Assembly (NCBI GenBank): GCA_949741215.1
Contig: CATJLA010000166.1
Span: 1 to 49,791, forward strand
From: an uncultured Oscillospiraceae bacterium
GTDB taxonomy: Bacteria > Bacillota > Clostridia > Oscillospirales > Ruminococcaceae
Direction of reading: 5' to 3'
Length of the DNA stretch: 49,791 nt
Shown: in pieces, positions 24,087 to 32,801 of the stretch
How the letters are laid out: every line of letters begins with the position of its first letter
Position numbering within the stretch: the stretch's first letter is position 1
Position numbers and translations under genes: made by a program
The notes under the pieces: generated by a model
Database searches by the model: none
Seen by the model: the letters and a program-made list of their open reading frames with translations, nothing else
What the model was told of the DNA's origin: nothing

Positions 24087-25286
24087 ATGAAACCGCAATA
24101 TCTCAGGCGAAGCTGGGCAGAAATCAATTTGGATCACCTGGATTATAATATGGAGCAAATACGGGCAAGGCTTTCCCCCAACTGCCAGATTATGGGGGTT
24201 GTCAAGGCAGACGCCTACGGCCATGGCGACCTGCAGATCGCCCAACGGCTGCGGCAGCAGGGGGTAGGCTGGTTCGGGGTTTCCAATTTGGAGGAGGCCA
24301 TGTCCCTGCGTCGGGGCGGCTTTGAGGAGGAAATTTTGATTTTTGGCGTTACCCCGCCGGAGCAGGCCCGCAGGCTGGCCCTTTACCGGATTACCCAAAC
24401 CGTTTTCTCCCCAGAGTATGCTCAAAGCCTCTCTCAGGCGGCAGTGCATCAGGGAGTACAGGTGGAAGTCCACATAAAAGCGGATACCGGTATGGGGCGG
24501 ATCGGGTTTCTCGCCTTGGATCATCTGGAAAAAGCGGCCGACGATATCCGAAAGGCATGCTTGCTGCCCGGGCTGATACATACTGGAATTTTCACCCACT
24601 TTTCGGTAGCGGATGAGCTTTCCCCGGAATCCCGGGAATACACCCAAGCCCAGTTTGAGGCTTTTCTCCGCCTGATCGACCAACTGGAGCAGTTAGGCAT
24701 CCGCTTCCGCATACGTCACTGCTGCAACAGCGCCGGGCTGCTGTTAAACCCCAAAATGCACCTGGACATGGTTCGCCCCGGAGTCATTTTATATGGGATG
24801 CACCCCAGTCCCGAATGCCGGAACGCCATTGATCTAAAGCCGGTAATGGAGCTAAAGTCCATCATCTCCCTGATCAAGGACCTGCCGCCCCATCACTCGG
24901 TAAGCTACGGGCGCACTTTTCGTTCCGGGACGTCGCCGGTACGGGTAGCCACAGTGCCCATCGGCTATGCGGACGGCTACTCCAGGCTGCTTTCCAACAA
25001 GGCCCGGGTGCTGGTGCAGGGCAAACTGGCCCCCCAGATCGGCAACGTCTGCATGGACCAAATGATGCTGGATGTCACCCAAATTCCCCAGGCTCAGGCG
25101 GGGGATGTAGTCACCCTGTTGGGCGCGCAGGGGCAAAACGCCATTTCAGCGGATGATCTTGCCCAGATTACCGGCACCATCAACTATGAAATCACCTGCC
25201 AGGTAAGCCGGCGGATTCCCCGGGTATATCTTTCCGGCGGCAAGGAGATTGCGGTGGTAAATTATCTCCACACGCCCCCAGTTTAA
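24087..25286 (+). CDS. alr: Alanine racemase
   Basis: Makes D-alanine for peptidoglycan; works with Ddl (44274) and MurI (46093). 399 residues, fold III PLP enzyme: N-terminal barrel with Lys40 in VVKADAYGHGD, and the catalytic tyrosine in HSVSYGRTF in the C-terminal part, plus VATVPIGYADGYSR and GNVCMDQMMLDVT. The start at 24087 has GGAGGG; upstream in-frame ATG at 23973 precedes the promoter and is excluded. A strong terminator follows. Confidence 0.96.
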   Translation: MKPQYLRRSWAEINLDHLDYNMEQIRARLSPNCQIMGVVKADAYGHGDLQIAQRLRQQGVGWFGVSNLEEAMSLRRGGFEEEILIFGVTPPEQARRLALYRITQTVFSPEYAQSLSQAAVHQGVQVEVHIKADTGMGRIGFLALDHLEKAADDIRKACLLPGLIHTGIFTHFSVADELSPESREYTQAQFEAFLRLIDQLEQLGIRFRIRHCCNSAGLLLNPKMHLDMVRPGVILYGMHPSPECRNAIDLKPVMELKSIISLIKDLPPHHSVSYGRTFRSGTSPVRVATVPIGYADGYSRLLSNKARVLVQGKLAPQIGNVCMDQMMLDVTQIPQAQAGDVVTLLGAQGQNAISADDLAQITGTINYEITCQVSRRIPRVYLSGGKEIAVVNYLHTPPV

Positions 25287-25304
25287 GGGACAGTACAGCA
25301 AACC

Positions 25305-25347
25305 AAAAGCCCCAGGCTCTTTTTTCAGGAGAGTCCGGGGCTTTTTT
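25305..25347 (+). terminator. Intrinsic terminator of alr
   Basis: AAAAGCCCC ... GGGGCTTTTTT with inner CTCT/AGAG pairs; 18 bases behind the alr stop. A similar stem (AAAGCCCCAGG / CCTGGGGCTTT) ends the araC-type gene at 30034. Confidence 0.85.
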
Positions 25348-25621
25348 CATCTTTTTGGGGACGGGACTGCCAATTTACGATCCTGTGCTTATGCCCAAAG
25401 CAGCCAAAACTTTTGCCAACTATCCTTTTCGAAAAAATGAGATGCCCAGCTTCTTCCTAAGCCTCTTTTCAGAGGCTACCTGCAATCGCCCGCCCCCGTT
25501 TCGCCTTCATTAACCCTATGGGGCATCCAGGTAGTTTCGTCCTCTGCGAAAAGCACCCATTTCCGTCCAAGACTAAAACCGCAGAACCTTTCCCAGGTTT
25601 TCTGCTCCATACACTCTCAAA
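25348..25621. other. Intergenic stretch with family A repeat, no gene seen
   Basis: Begins with the family A core GGGGACGGGACTGCC at 25357-25371, then TGTGCTTATGCCCAAAGCAGCC, which resembles 33267-33283. The rest (to the oxidoreductase stop at 25622) has no ribosome binding site with a following ORF and no obvious RNA fold. Confidence 0.5.
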
Positions 25622-26731
25622 TTAGTCCAGTATCCCCATCAGCTCCGTGTACTTCATCGGCTCCGGGCGCTCCGGCCTGGAGACTATCTCCACAAACCTC
25701 CCGCTGTCACTGCTCTGCTGGAAGCTTGCCATAATCTCCAGCACATGGAAGGTAATATCGCTGGATGCCCTGCGTTTCCTCCCTGTCTGAATCGCCTTCG
25801 CCATATCTGCCAGCCCCAGTCCCCGGCTGTTTTCCCGGTACGGGAACATCAGGGGAATCTCCTTAAACTCGCTCTCCCCCGCCCGCAAAAGCCGTACCGG
25901 CCCGCCAAAATAGTTGGGGTCCGGCACAGATAACGTGCCCTCGGAGCCATAAATCTCAATCCTCGGAACCTCCGCCCCATATACGTCAAAGGTGGTAAAA
26001 ATAGTGCCCACAGCACCGGTGGCAAACCGGAGCAGCCCCGTCACATAAGTAGAAACCTCCACATCCACCACCTTGCCAAACTTAGGCTGGCTGGTAATCA
26101 CCCGCTGGTCAAAGGACTTTTTCGCCATACCTGCCGTACATTCCACCGGCCCCAGCAAATTTACCAGCGCAGTAAGGTAATAAGGCCCCATGTCCAGCAT
26201 CGGCCCGCCGCCAAACTGATAGTAAAACTCCGGGTCCGGGTGCCAGCTCTCATGTCCCCGGCACACCATAAAGGCGGAAGCCCCCACCGGCGTGCCAATA
26301 CATCCGCTGTCGATCAGCTTGCGGCAGGTTTGAATGCCCGCCCCCAAAAAGGTATCCGGCGCGCCGCCAATCAGGCGGTTATTCTCCTTTGCCAGACGTA
26401 ACAGTTCTTTTCCTTCCTCCAGCGTTGCCCCCAAAGGCTTCTCGGAGTAAACATGCTTTCCCGCCTTCAGCGCTTGGGAGGTTACCCCAAAGTGTTCATA
26501 AGGCCGGGTCAGGTTCAGGACGATATCCACCTCCGGGTCAGCAAACAGCTCATACATATCCTTATACAGCTTAGGGATCTGGTACTCCTCCACCGCCTTT
26601 TCCGCCCGCTCCCGGATCAAGTCACAAACGCCCAGCACTTCAATCTCCTGATACAGCCCGGTAATATTCTTCAGGTAAATACCACTAATAGCCCCTACCC
26701 CAACAATGCCGATTTTCACTGTTTTTTTCAT
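25622..26731 (-). CDS. Gfo/Idh/MocA family oxidoreductase (1)
   Basis: NAD(P)-dependent sugar or inositol dehydrogenase-like enzyme, 369 residues. N-terminal Rossmann fold with GIVGVGAISGIYLKN (GxGxxG-type), the EKP motif in VYSEKPLG (catalytic lysine), and a C-terminal domain with GGGPMLDMGPYY. The start at 26731 has AAGGAGGG 8 bases upstream; an ATG 30 bases earlier is unlikely. The ThuA-like gene lies upstream on the same strand, but 315 bases with a parS site and a large hairpin separate them. The substrate is unknown. Confidence 0.9.
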   Translation of the reverse strand: MKKTVKIGIVGVGAISGIYLKNITGLYQEIEVLGVCDLIRERAEKAVEEYQIPKLYKDMYELFADPEVDIVLNLTRPYEHFGVTSQALKAGKHVYSEKPLGATLEEGKELLRLAKENNRLIGGAPDTFLGAGIQTCRKLIDSGCIGTPVGASAFMVCRGHESWHPDPEFYYQFGGGPMLDMGPYYLTALVNLLGPVECTAGMAKKSFDQRVITSQPKFGKVVDVEVSTYVTGLLRFATGAVGTIFTTFDVYGAEVPRIEIYGSEGTLSVPDPNYFGGPVRLLRAGESEFKEIPLMFPYRENSRGLGLADMAKAIQTGRKRRASSDITFHVLEIMASFQQSSDSGRFVEIVSRPERPEPMKYTELMGILD

Positions 26732-26824
26732 AATTTTGCCCTCCTTTTGCCTTATTTCCACTCTGTTTTTGCTTAATTTCGGCTAATTTTGGCCTGCTTT
26801 CAGGAATCATTTGGAAAGCCAAAA

Positions 26825-26852
26825 GAACAAATGTTTCACGTGAAACATTTTT
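26825..26852. promoter_or_regulatory. parS site 2 (ParB/Spo0J binding)
   Basis: TGTTTCACGTGAAACA at 26832-26847, with the same 28-base context as sites 1 and 3. It lies 94 bases upstream of the oxidoreductase start codon. Confidence 0.85.
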
Positions 26853-26869
26853 GCATGAAAATTGCACTG

Positions 26870-26911
26870 CACCTTTTCGCTTTCCCTCCTGGGAAGGAAA
26901 GCAAAAAGGTG
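26870..26911. repeat. Long hairpin next to parS site 2
   Basis: Sixteen-base arms (26870-26885 and 26896-26911) starting CACCTTTT and ending AAAAGGTG, with one mismatch and a 10-base loop. There is no T-run, so it is not a standard terminator. Confidence 0.65.
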
Positions 26912-26987
26912 GACAAAACATTTTCTGTGCTCCACATGCCTTAAATTCAAAGCGCAAAAATTTTCGCATCCCCTTCCCCATTAAAAT

Positions 26988-27036
26988 CCGTCCCGCAGGG
27001 ACACCTACACTATTCCCTATTCACTCTTACTTTTTA
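26988..27036 (-). repeat. Dispersed repeat, family B (copy 3)
   Basis: Read on the minus strand: GTAAGAGTGAATAGGGAATA, a short spacer, GTGTCCCTGCGGGACGGATT. It starts 11 bases behind the stop codon of the ThuA-like gene and is nearly the same as copy 1. Confidence 0.7.
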
Positions 27037-27046
27037 CCTCAAGTTA

Positions 27047-27769
27047 TTAGTACATTTTCGCCTTATTTTCAAACCGCTCTGTGGTCAGGTTATGGTCGAT
27101 AGCATACTGCTTGCCGGCAGCGGCCCACAGCATACCCCGGCGCATTAACTCCTGGGCGCTGGGGCTTTTGTCGAACACATCGTCGTGGTGGCCAAGGGAG
27201 GTATAAAACACCCTGCCATTGCCCCAATATTTGGTCCAGGCTACCGGCATATCCACCGGCTTGTTGGAAATATGGTAGTAGCTTACCGAGGGGAACCGGG
27301 TGGTTGCCAGCACCTCAATGGCCGGGTCAATATGCAGGTAATAATGCTCGCTTTTTACCGGGAAGTCCTCCAGGCCCTCTACAATCGGGCTGGAACCATG
27401 GCAGATGTTTACAGTATACTCAATGCCGTCGCCGCCGGGATGGCTCACCCACTGGCCGCCGGTAATAAACTGCCACTCGGTATCCTCCCGGAAGGAATCA
27501 CACATGCCGCCGTGGCAGCCGGCCAGGCCCACTCCCGCGCCAACCGCCTTCGCCACGTTCTGAGAACACTCCCGGGGGATGCTGCCCATAGTCCAGCAGG
27601 CTACAATCAGGTCAAGGCCCATCAGCATCTCCAAATCCTTCAGGACATCCAGAGTATCGGAAATCTGTGTGCTAAAGCCGGATTCCTCCAGCAGCCCGGC
27701 AAACCGTTTGGAGGTAAGCTGCGGCTCGTGGCCATCCCAGCCGCCCTGTAAAATCAGTGCTTTTTTCAT
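27047..27769 (-). CDS. ThuA-like protein (trehalose utilisation domain)
   Basis: 240 residues, glutamine-amidotransferase-like fold of the ThuA family. Segments seen: ALILQGGWDGHEP, LIVACWTMGSIP, VGLAGCHGGMCDSF, FITGGQWVSHPGG and a C-terminal RVFYTSLGHHDDVF. ThuA proteins often sit beside Gfo/Idh oxidoreductases in sugar catabolic loci, as here with one on each side. The start at 27769 is 8 bases after AAGGAGC; the ATG two codons earlier is too close. The reaction is not established. Confidence 0.88.
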   Translation of the reverse strand: MKKALILQGGWDGHEPQLTSKRFAGLLEESGFSTQISDTLDVLKDLEMLMGLDLIVACWTMGSIPRECSQNVAKAVGAGVGLAGCHGGMCDSFREDTEWQFITGGQWVSHPGGDGIEYTVNICHGSSPIVEGLEDFPVKSEHYYLHIDPAIEVLATTRFPSVSYYHISNKPVDMPVAWTKYWGNGRVFYTSLGHHDDVFDKSPSAQELMRRGMLWAAAGKQYAIDHNLTTERFENKAKMY

Positions 27770-27939
27770 CTTCATCGCTCCTTTTTTCTTATTATGACGT
27801 CGCGCCCCGGGGCGGTCCGGCGCTTCTTTTTACAGCCTGCACCGGGTTTTAGCGCTGTGTAGGCAGCTTAAAAACAGCAAAGCCCCTGATACCGGCGCAG
27901 CAGAACAAAAGCCCTGTTCCGTCCCACAAACAACCGCCG

Positions 27940-28995
27940 TTATATATTGCAGACGATGGACCTGCCCTCCCGGGCGGACTCAAAAACGCAGTCGATCAGC
28001 CGCATTACCCGCAGAGACTGCTCCGGCTTGACAATCAGCTCTGCCGTACCGTTAAGCACCCCCACAATGTTTTTGTAATAGTCCGACCAGTCACTTTCCA
28101 CCTGTGGCAAAGGCAGAACCTCCGTAGTCTGTACCGGGCGGGGGGCCATGGTCCGGGTAGGGCCGGCCTCGGTGTAAACAATTTCGTCGTCCCAGCCCAT
28201 CTCCTCATCGGTATTCAGGCGGACAATTTTACCGTTGCACTGCCAATCTTCCACCACAGCGGTGCCGTCGGTACAGCAAACGTGCCAGCGGGGCTGGTTA
28301 ATAAAGCAGTTTGTGGCAATTTCCACCAGGACAGAGGTGCCGTCCTCCATCCGCAGCATGGCCTTGAAATTGTCGTCCACTTCGTCAGAAAACACCTGGA
28401 ACAGCTGGGCATACACCTGGGTTACCCTGCCGGGAAGCACCCAAAGCAGCTGGTCAAACAGATGAACGCCCCAGTCGTACACCATACCGCCGCCGTTTAC
28501 CTTGTAGCTGCGCCAGCCGTGCATGGCCCGGCGGGAGCCCTGCACCCGGCTTTCGATATAATAGGGCTTGCCGATGGTGTTCTGCTCCAAAATGGTTTTA
28601 ACAATGCGAAAATCCTTATCCCACCGGCGGTTTTGATGCACAGCAAACAGCCTGCCGGTTTTCTCCGCCACGGCGATAATCTCGGTAAGCTCCGCAGCAT
28701 TCAGGGTAACGGGCTTTTCACAAACTACGTTTTTCCCATGCTCCAGGCAGGCAATGGCCAGCTCTTTATGAAAATTGTTGGGCACGGCAATGGTTACCAG
28801 GTCCAGCTCCCGGTCGTTCAGCAGCTCTTCCAGGCTTTTATAGGGGTACAGCCCTTTTTCTTCGGCCTTTTCCAGCATTTCCGGGCGGATATCCCAAGCG
28901 CCCTTTACCCGAATTTCCGGCACCCGGGCGGCAATATTCTCATGATGCCAGCCTCCCATACCGCCATAACCGATAATTGCGGAACAATAAGCCAT
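27940..28995 (-). CDS. Gfo/Idh/MocA family oxidoreductase (2)
   Basis: 351 residues; N-terminal GYGGMGGWHHENIAA nucleotide-binding loop, EKP motif in VVCEKPVT, and MVYDWGVHLFDQLLW in the substrate domain. The start at 28995 is 9 bases after GGGAG. It is the first gene of the minus-strand group oxidoreductase-ThuA-oxidoreductase, divergent from the AraC-type regulator, which is the natural candidate to control it. The two dehydrogenases are not close relatives of each other, so they probably act on different intermediates (inference). Confidence 0.9.
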   Translation of the reverse strand: MAYCSAIIGYGGMGGWHHENIAARVPEIRVKGAWDIRPEMLEKAEEKGLYPYKSLEELLNDRELDLVTIAVPNNFHKELAIACLEHGKNVVCEKPVTLNAAELTEIIAVAEKTGRLFAVHQNRRWDKDFRIVKTILEQNTIGKPYYIESRVQGSRRAMHGWRSYKVNGGGMVYDWGVHLFDQLLWVLPGRVTQVYAQLFQVFSDEVDDNFKAMLRMEDGTSVLVEIATNCFINQPRWHVCCTDGTAVVEDWQCNGKIVRLNTDEEMGWDDEIVYTEAGPTRTMAPRPVQTTEVLPLPQVESDWSDYYKNIVGVLNGTAELIVKPEQSLRVMRLIDCVFESAREGRSIVCNI

Positions 28996-29102
28996 AAACA
29001 GTCGCTCCCTTTCCATTTTTCATCTGTTTTGTGCAAAACAGTGTCTACACCATAAAATTACCATAAAACCGAAGAAAACGCCGGTCTTTTTGTGAATTTA
29101 TA

Positions 29103-29131
29103 TGGACAAAATTTGCGGTTTTCACTATACT
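29103..29131 (+). promoter_or_regulatory. Promoter of the AraC-type regulator
   Basis: TGGACA (29103-29108) and TATACT (29126-29131) with a 17-base spacer, about 70 bases before the start codon, in the region shared with the divergent oxidoreductase gene. Confidence 0.65.
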
Positions 29132-29203
29132 ATAATAAAGGAAAACAGCCGCCGCAAAAAGGGCAGGCATAAAGCTTCGCGACGTCCTGCAAAGGGGGAA
29201 CTT

Positions 29204-30052
29204 ATGAGCATATTTTTTGAACGCCGGGAGGGCTCGGTAAGCGTTTTTGAGGGAAGCGGGATGAACTTTCCTCCTCATCTTCATCAGCATGTGGAGCTGC
29301 TGTATTTGTTGGAGGGCCGGCTGCAGGTTTTTACCAACGGGCGCTGGCGCAGCCTGCAGGCCGGGGAGGTGTATGTTTCCTTTCCTAACACGGTGCATGA
29401 GTACCGCACGGTTGAAGAAAACCGGTACCTGATGGTTATTTTTCATCCGGAGCAGATCCCCTACTTTCAGCGGAAGCTTACCGACTGGCTTTGCAGTGAG
29501 CCCTTTATTACCGGCGTTGCGCCGGAAAGCGAGATCGGCCAGGCCTTTGCAAGGGTAACTGTGGAGGCGCGCAGAGAACCAAAAGAGCAGGACGTCCTGG
29601 CGGCATACTTAAACCTTTTGGCAGCGCTGCTTTTGCGGCATTTCACTTTAATTCCCCGCACGGACTACCGGGAGGAGGAGTGGTTTCCGCGGCTGCTGGA
29701 GTATCTTTCCTGCAGCTTTACCCAAGAAATCAGCCTGGAGAAGCTGGCAAGGGAAATGGGGGTAAGCTCCTGGCATTTATCCCGGGTGTTTTCAGAACGG
29801 GTGGGGTATACCATCCCCCAATACCTGCATCAACTGCGGGTGGGCCAGGCGGCGCAGCCGCTGCTGTCTACCCGGGATACCGTAACAGATATCTGCTTTG
29901 CCTGCGGGTATAAGAATATCCGCTCCTTCAACCGGGCCTTCCGGCAGATGATGGGGTGCACCCCCAGCGCGTTCCGGATAAAAAGCCGGCAGCCTGCCGC
30001 CCAAAATGAGGGAACCTTGCTGCCAGAAAATCAAAGCCCCAGGCCCTTTTAA
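29204..30052 (+). CDS. AraC family transcriptional regulator with cupin sensor domain
   Basis: 282 residues. N-terminal cupin (FPPHLHQHVELLYLLEG, then LQAGEVYVSFPNTVHEY) for a sugar-like ligand; C-terminal twin helix-turn-helix (SLEKLAREMGVSSWHLSRVF and DTVTDICFACGYKNIRSFNR). The start at 29204 follows AAAGGGGGAA. Divergent from the oxidoreductase/ThuA genes, so probably their ligand-dependent activator. A strong terminator follows at 30034. Confidence 0.9.
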   Translation: MSIFFERREGSVSVFEGSGMNFPPHLHQHVELLYLLEGRLQVFTNGRWRSLQAGEVYVSFPNTVHEYRTVEENRYLMVIFHPEQIPYFQRKLTDWLCSEPFITGVAPESEIGQAFARVTVEARREPKEQDVLAAYLNLLAALLLRHFTLIPRTDYREEEWFPRLLEYLSCSFTQEISLEKLAREMGVSSWHLSRVFSERVGYTIPQYLHQLRVGQAAQPLLSTRDTVTDICFACGYKNIRSFNRAFRQMMGCTPSAFRIKSRQPAAQNEGTLLPENQSPRPF

Positions 30053-30076
30053 GGGAGAACCTGGGGCTTTCGTTTT
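30034..30076 (+). terminator. Intrinsic terminator of the AraC-type gene
   Basis: AAAGCCCCAGG and CCTGGGGCTTT pair with an inner CCCTTTTAAGGG stem, followed by CGTTTTT. The first arm lies before the stop codon end, so it overlaps the last codons. Confidence 0.8.
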
Positions 30077-30173
30077 TCAGGACGTCCTGCAGGCGGTTTA
30101 TTTTGCCGCTTTCAGGGGATACAGACGCTGCCCATATGGCGCCCTGCTTTCAGGGAAAGTTTGGAAATTTGGC

Positions 30174-30202
30174 TTTTCACTGTATGAAAACTATGGTATA
30201 AT
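30174..30202 (+). promoter_or_regulatory. Promoter of bcp (and argS)
   Basis: TTTTCA (30174-30179) and TATAAT (30197-30202), 17-base spacer, with TGG before the -10 box (extended -10). The transcript would begin near 30209, so its leader consists of the family B repeat. Confidence 0.65.
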
Positions 30203-30207
30203 GTAAA

Positions 30208-30280
30208 AGTAAGAGGGAATAGTGAATAGGGAATAGTGTAGGTACGCACCCTGCGGGAGCGATTGGAATATTGCAGTGAG
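30208..30280 (+). repeat. Dispersed repeat, family B (copy 4)
   Basis: GTAAGAGGGAATAGTGAATA, then GGGAATAGTGTAGGTACGCA, then a CCCTGCGGG hairpin, then GATTGGAATATTGCAGTGAG. It starts at the expected transcription start of bcp. Confidence 0.65.
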
Positions 30281-30363
30281 GTGGGGTGGCTGTTTTGTGT
30301 TGAGATTGATTTTTGGGATTTTTGTGTTTTATCTATATTTTTTTTAAAGGAGCGTTTTTGGTT

Positions 30364-30831
30364 ATGCTGCACCCTGGAGAAAAGGCCCCTGATTTTGCTT
30401 TATATAATCAGAATAATGAGCTGGTCCGTCTTTCCGATTTGAGAGGGAAGAAGGTGGCGCTTTATTTTTACCCTAAGGATAATACTGCCGGCTGTACCAA
30501 GCAGGCCTGCGGCTTTGGGGAGCTTGTTCCTGAATTTGAAGAGCAGAATGCTGTGGTGCTTGGTATCAGCAAGGATAGCGTGGCTTCTCATGAAAAGTTT
30601 GCCCGGAAGTATGGCTTTTCCTTTTCCATTTTATCCGACCCGGAGCTGACCGCGATAAAGGCCTACGACGTTTGGCAGGAGAAAAAAATGTGCGGCAAGG
30701 TCTCCATGGGGGTGGTGCGTACCTCTTTCCTCATCGACGAGGAGGGAGTGATCCGACAGGTGTGGAACAAGGCCAAAGCGGATGCAAACCCTCAGCAGCT
30801 GCTGGATTATCTGACCGGGCCGCAGAACTAA
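30364..30831 (+). CDS. bcp: Thiol peroxidase / peroxiredoxin, Bcp type
   Basis: Reduces hydrogen peroxide and organic peroxides using thioredoxin. 155 residues; peroxidatic Cys44 and resolving Cys49 in DNTAGCTKQACGF, the atypical 2-Cys arrangement of Bcp. The start at 30364 follows AAAGGAG with an 11-base spacing. The argS gene starts 59 bases behind, with no terminator between, so they may share a transcript. Confidence 0.95.
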   Translation: MLHPGEKAPDFALYNQNNELVRLSDLRGKKVALYFYPKDNTAGCTKQACGFGELVPEFEEQNAVVLGISKDSVASHEKFARKYGFSFSILSDPELTAIKAYDVWQEKKMCGKVSMGVVRTSFLIDEEGVIRQVWNKAKADANPQQLLDYLTGPQN

Positions 30832-30890
30832 AAGCTTCCGGGACGTCCTGCAGGCTGCCGACAACACTACCTACAAGGAGAATAGACGAA

Positions 30891-32657
30891 ATGGACAAAA
30901 TATTGAGTGTATTAACAAAAGAGCTGGAGCATGCTTTTGCCGCTGCCGGATATGAGCCAAGCTACGGCAGGGTAACCGTTTCCAACCGGCCGGATTTGTG
31001 CGAGTACCAGTGCAACGGCGCCATGGCGGCGGCAAAGGCCTACAAAAAAAAGCCCATAGACATTGCCAATGCCGTGGCGGAGCGGCTTGCCGGCAACCCT
31101 TTGTTTGACGAAGTGCAGGCGGTTATGCCCGGGTTCATTAACCTAAAGCTCAGCCCGGAATATTTGGCCGGGTACTTAAATCAAATGGCTGTGCATCCCA
31201 AACTGGGTGCGCAGGAGGCGGAAACCCCCCAAACCATTGTAATTGACTACGGCGGGGCAAATGTAGCCAAGCCTTTACATGTAGGACATCTCCGGTCCGC
31301 CATCATCGGGGAAAGCATTAAGCGGATGGGACGCTTTTTTGGCCATAAGGTTATTGGGGATGTGCATTTGGGGGACTGGGGCCTGCAGATGGGCCTGATT
31401 ATCGAGGAGCTGCGGGATAGGCAGCCGGAGCTGCCCTATTTTCAACAAAACTTTGCAGGGGAGTACCCCGCCGAGCCCCCCTTTACCTTAGGGGAGCTGG
31501 AGGAAATTTATCCCGCCGCCAGCGCCAAATCCAAGGAGGACGAGGCTTTTAAGGAGAGGGCCCAGCAGGCTACTCTGCAGCTGCAAAGCGGGCATCCGGC
31601 TTACAGGGCGCTGTGGCGTCATATTATGAATGTTTCCCTGCCGGATTTGAAGAAGAATTACAACAATTTGAACGTGTTTTTTGACCTTTGGAAAGGGGAA
31701 AGCGACGCTCAGCCCTATATTCCCGATTTAATTGAGGACCTGGTGCAGAAGGGCCTTGCCTATGAGAGCCAGGGGGCCTTGGTGGTGGATATTGCCCAGG
31801 AAAGCGACTCCAAGGAGCTGCCCCCCTGTATTGTGCGGAAGTCCGACGGGGCGGCGCTGTATGCTACCTCTGACCTGGCGACAATTATGGAACGGGAAAA
31901 GCTTTATAAGCCAAACCGGTACATCTATCTGGCGGATAAACGGCAGGAGCTGCATTTTACCCAGGTGTTCCGGGTGGCAAAAAAAGCGGGCATTGTAAAG
32001 CAGGATACCTCTATGGCCTTTTTAGGCTTTGGCACCATGAACGGCAGGGACGGCAAGCCCTTTAAGACCAGAGAGGGCGGCGTAATGCGGCTGGAAGCAC
32101 TGATCGGGGACATTAACCGGCAGGTACTCAGCCGGATTCAGGAAAACCGGACAGTGCCTGAGGCGGAAGCGATGGAAACAGCCAGAATGATCGGGCTGGC
32201 AGCATTAAAATACGGGGATCTTTCCAACCAGGCGGCCAAGGACTATGTGTTTGATCTGGAGCGGTTCATCTCCTTTGAGGGCAATACCGGGCCTTATATC
32301 CAGTATACGGCGGTACGGATTCAGTCCATTTTGGAGAAGTACCGGCAGCAGTATCCTGAAAGGAAGGCAGGGGAAATTCTGGCAGCGGCTTCGTCGGGAG
32401 AAAAGGCGCTGATGCTGGAGCTTGCCCGGTTTGGGGAGGCAATGGAAGCGGCCTTTGGGGAAACTGCGCCCCATAAGGTGTGCCAGTATATTTACGAGCT
32501 TTCCAACGCGTTTAACAGCTTTTATCACGATACCAAAATTTTAGCCGAGCAGGACGAAAGCAGGCAGGGCAGCTGGATTGCGTTGATCACGCTGGTGCGG
32601 CGGGCGCTGGGGCTGGCGCTGGAGCTGCTGGGGATTGAGATTCCCTCTCATATGTAG
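30891..32657 (+). CDS. argS: Arginyl-tRNA synthetase
   Basis: Charges tRNA-Arg. 588 residues: N-terminal additional domain, HVGHLRSAIIGE (HIGH motif), and a KMSKS-equivalent region around GKPFKTREGGV, which lacks a canonical KMSKS as usual in many ArgRS, then the DALR anticodon domain with RFISFEGNTGPYIQYTAVRI. The start at 30891 has AAGGAGAA; codons further upstream overlap bcp and are excluded. A family B fragment follows the stop. Confidence 0.97.
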   Translation: MDKILSVLTKELEHAFAAAGYEPSYGRVTVSNRPDLCEYQCNGAMAAAKAYKKKPIDIANAVAERLAGNPLFDEVQAVMPGFINLKLSPEYLAGYLNQMAVHPKLGAQEAETPQTIVIDYGGANVAKPLHVGHLRSAIIGESIKRMGRFFGHKVIGDVHLGDWGLQMGLIIEELRDRQPELPYFQQNFAGEYPAEPPFTLGELEEIYPAASAKSKEDEAFKERAQQATLQLQSGHPAYRALWRHIMNVSLPDLKKNYNNLNVFFDLWKGESDAQPYIPDLIEDLVQKGLAYESQGALVVDIAQESDSKELPPCIVRKSDGAALYATSDLATIMEREKLYKPNRYIYLADKRQELHFTQVFRVAKKAGIVKQDTSMAFLGFGTMNGRDGKPFKTREGGVMRLEALIGDINRQVLSRIQENRTVPEAEAMETARMIGLAALKYGDLSNQAAKDYVFDLERFISFEGNTGPYIQYTAVRIQSILEKYRQQYPERKAGEILAAASSGEKALMLELARFGEAMEAAFGETAPHKVCQYIYELSNAFNSFYHDTKILAEQDESRQGSWIALITLVRRALGLALELLGIEIPSHM

Positions 32658-32679
32658 GGCTTTCAGGGAATATTTCCCC

Positions 32680-32734
32680 AAGGAAGAGAATCGTGCAGGT
32701 ACGCGCCCCGGGGAACGATTTTAATGTTGCAGTG
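32680..32734 (+). repeat. Dispersed repeat, family B (partial copy 5)
   Basis: GAATCGTGCAGGTACGCGCC, a CCCCGGGG hairpin, then AACGATTTTAATGTTGCAGTG. It lacks the GAATAGGGAATAG part and begins 22 bases behind the argS stop. Confidence 0.5.
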
Positions 32735-32801
32735 GATAAGATTTGGCCATAGCAGGTGCTTGCTTCTTAAACGGGCGGCTGTGTCGGGAAAGGACTTTTG
32801 T

